Positions 13,893 to 13,976 of a DNA stretch of 13,976 nucleotides are shown here, one piece after another. The translations under genes were made by a program, and so were the position numbers. The DNA comes from a bacterium. Lineage in GTDB: Bacteria; Desulfobacterota; DSWW01. A model generated the notes under the pieces. It did not search any database. It saw only the letters and a list, made by a program, of their open reading frames with translations, and had not been told where the DNA came from. Within the stretch, counting starts at the first letter, position 1. Each line of letters starts with the position of its first letter. Where the stretch lies: NCBI GenBank assembly GCA_030609865.1, contig JAUWSZ010000013.1:1-13976 (forward strand), read 5' to 3'.

Positions 13893-13976
13893 AATACGAT
13901 CTTCGGCCAGGCCGCTGTTCTCGATGTGGTCGTTTTCGGCGTGCCGGACGAGAAGTGGGGAGAGGCGATCAAGGCC
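13893..13976 (+). pseudogene. In-frame continuation of the ligase C-terminal domain after the stop
   Basis: Reading on in the same frame gives 28 open codons to the window edge: NTIFGQAAVLDVVVFGVP then DEKWGEAIKA. This is typical of the start of the AMP-binding C-terminal domain (usually V-x-V-F-G-V-P-D-x-x-W-G-E). There is no frameshift and no new start signal near the break, so this is the remainder of the same gene. Confidence 0.8.

Overview
The window looks like part of a catabolic gene cluster from a Gram-negative bacterium, most likely a Desulfobacterota (deltaproteobacterial) or similar anaerobe with many CoA-linked degradation genes. This is judged from tandem FadL-type outer-membrane proteins, paired acyl-CoA dehydrogenases, a MerR-TetR fusion regulator and the style of dispersed intergenic repeats. 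No rRNA or marker gene fixes the taxonomy.

Layout: (1) Positions 1-436, minus strand, hold the 5' part of a thiolase-superfamily gene that runs off the left edge. (2) A divergent promoter region (437-723) leads on the plus strand to a regulator that joins a MerR-type helix-turn-helix to a complete TetR-type protein. (3) A repeat-rich 368-base gap (1570-1937) precedes an SDR oxidoreductase resembling 3-alpha-hydroxysteroid dehydrogenase/carbonyl reductase. (4) A near-consensus promoter (2799-2828) starts a tandem pair of large CrtI/PYROXD2-like FAD oxidoreductases (2899-6385). (5) A 494-base convergent gap (6386-6879) holds dispersed repeats and a perfect 29-bp inverted repeat about 230 bases apart. 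(6) The minus strand carries two adjacent, unlike acyl-CoA dehydrogenases (9228 down to 6880). (7) A divergent control region with two sigma70-like promoters and two clear palindromes (9229-9658) leads on the plus strand to two FadL/TodX-family outer-membrane channels and then an AMP-forming acyl-CoA ligase. The ligase reading frame is broken by one in-frame TAA at 13890; the protein frame resumes perfectly to the right edge.

Read together, the genes suggest uptake of a hydrophobic substrate (FadL pair), CoA activation (ligase), alpha,beta-desaturation by a two-gene acyl-CoA dehydrogenase, redox steps by the SDR and FAD enzymes, and carbon-carbon cleavage by the thiolase-like protein. The SDR similarity, the FadE-like pair and the apparently Cys-less thiolase fit degradation of a steroid-like, terpenoid or other alicyclic compound better than ordinary fatty acids. 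That substrate assignment is inference. All protein identifications come from reading motifs by eye; no database search was run.
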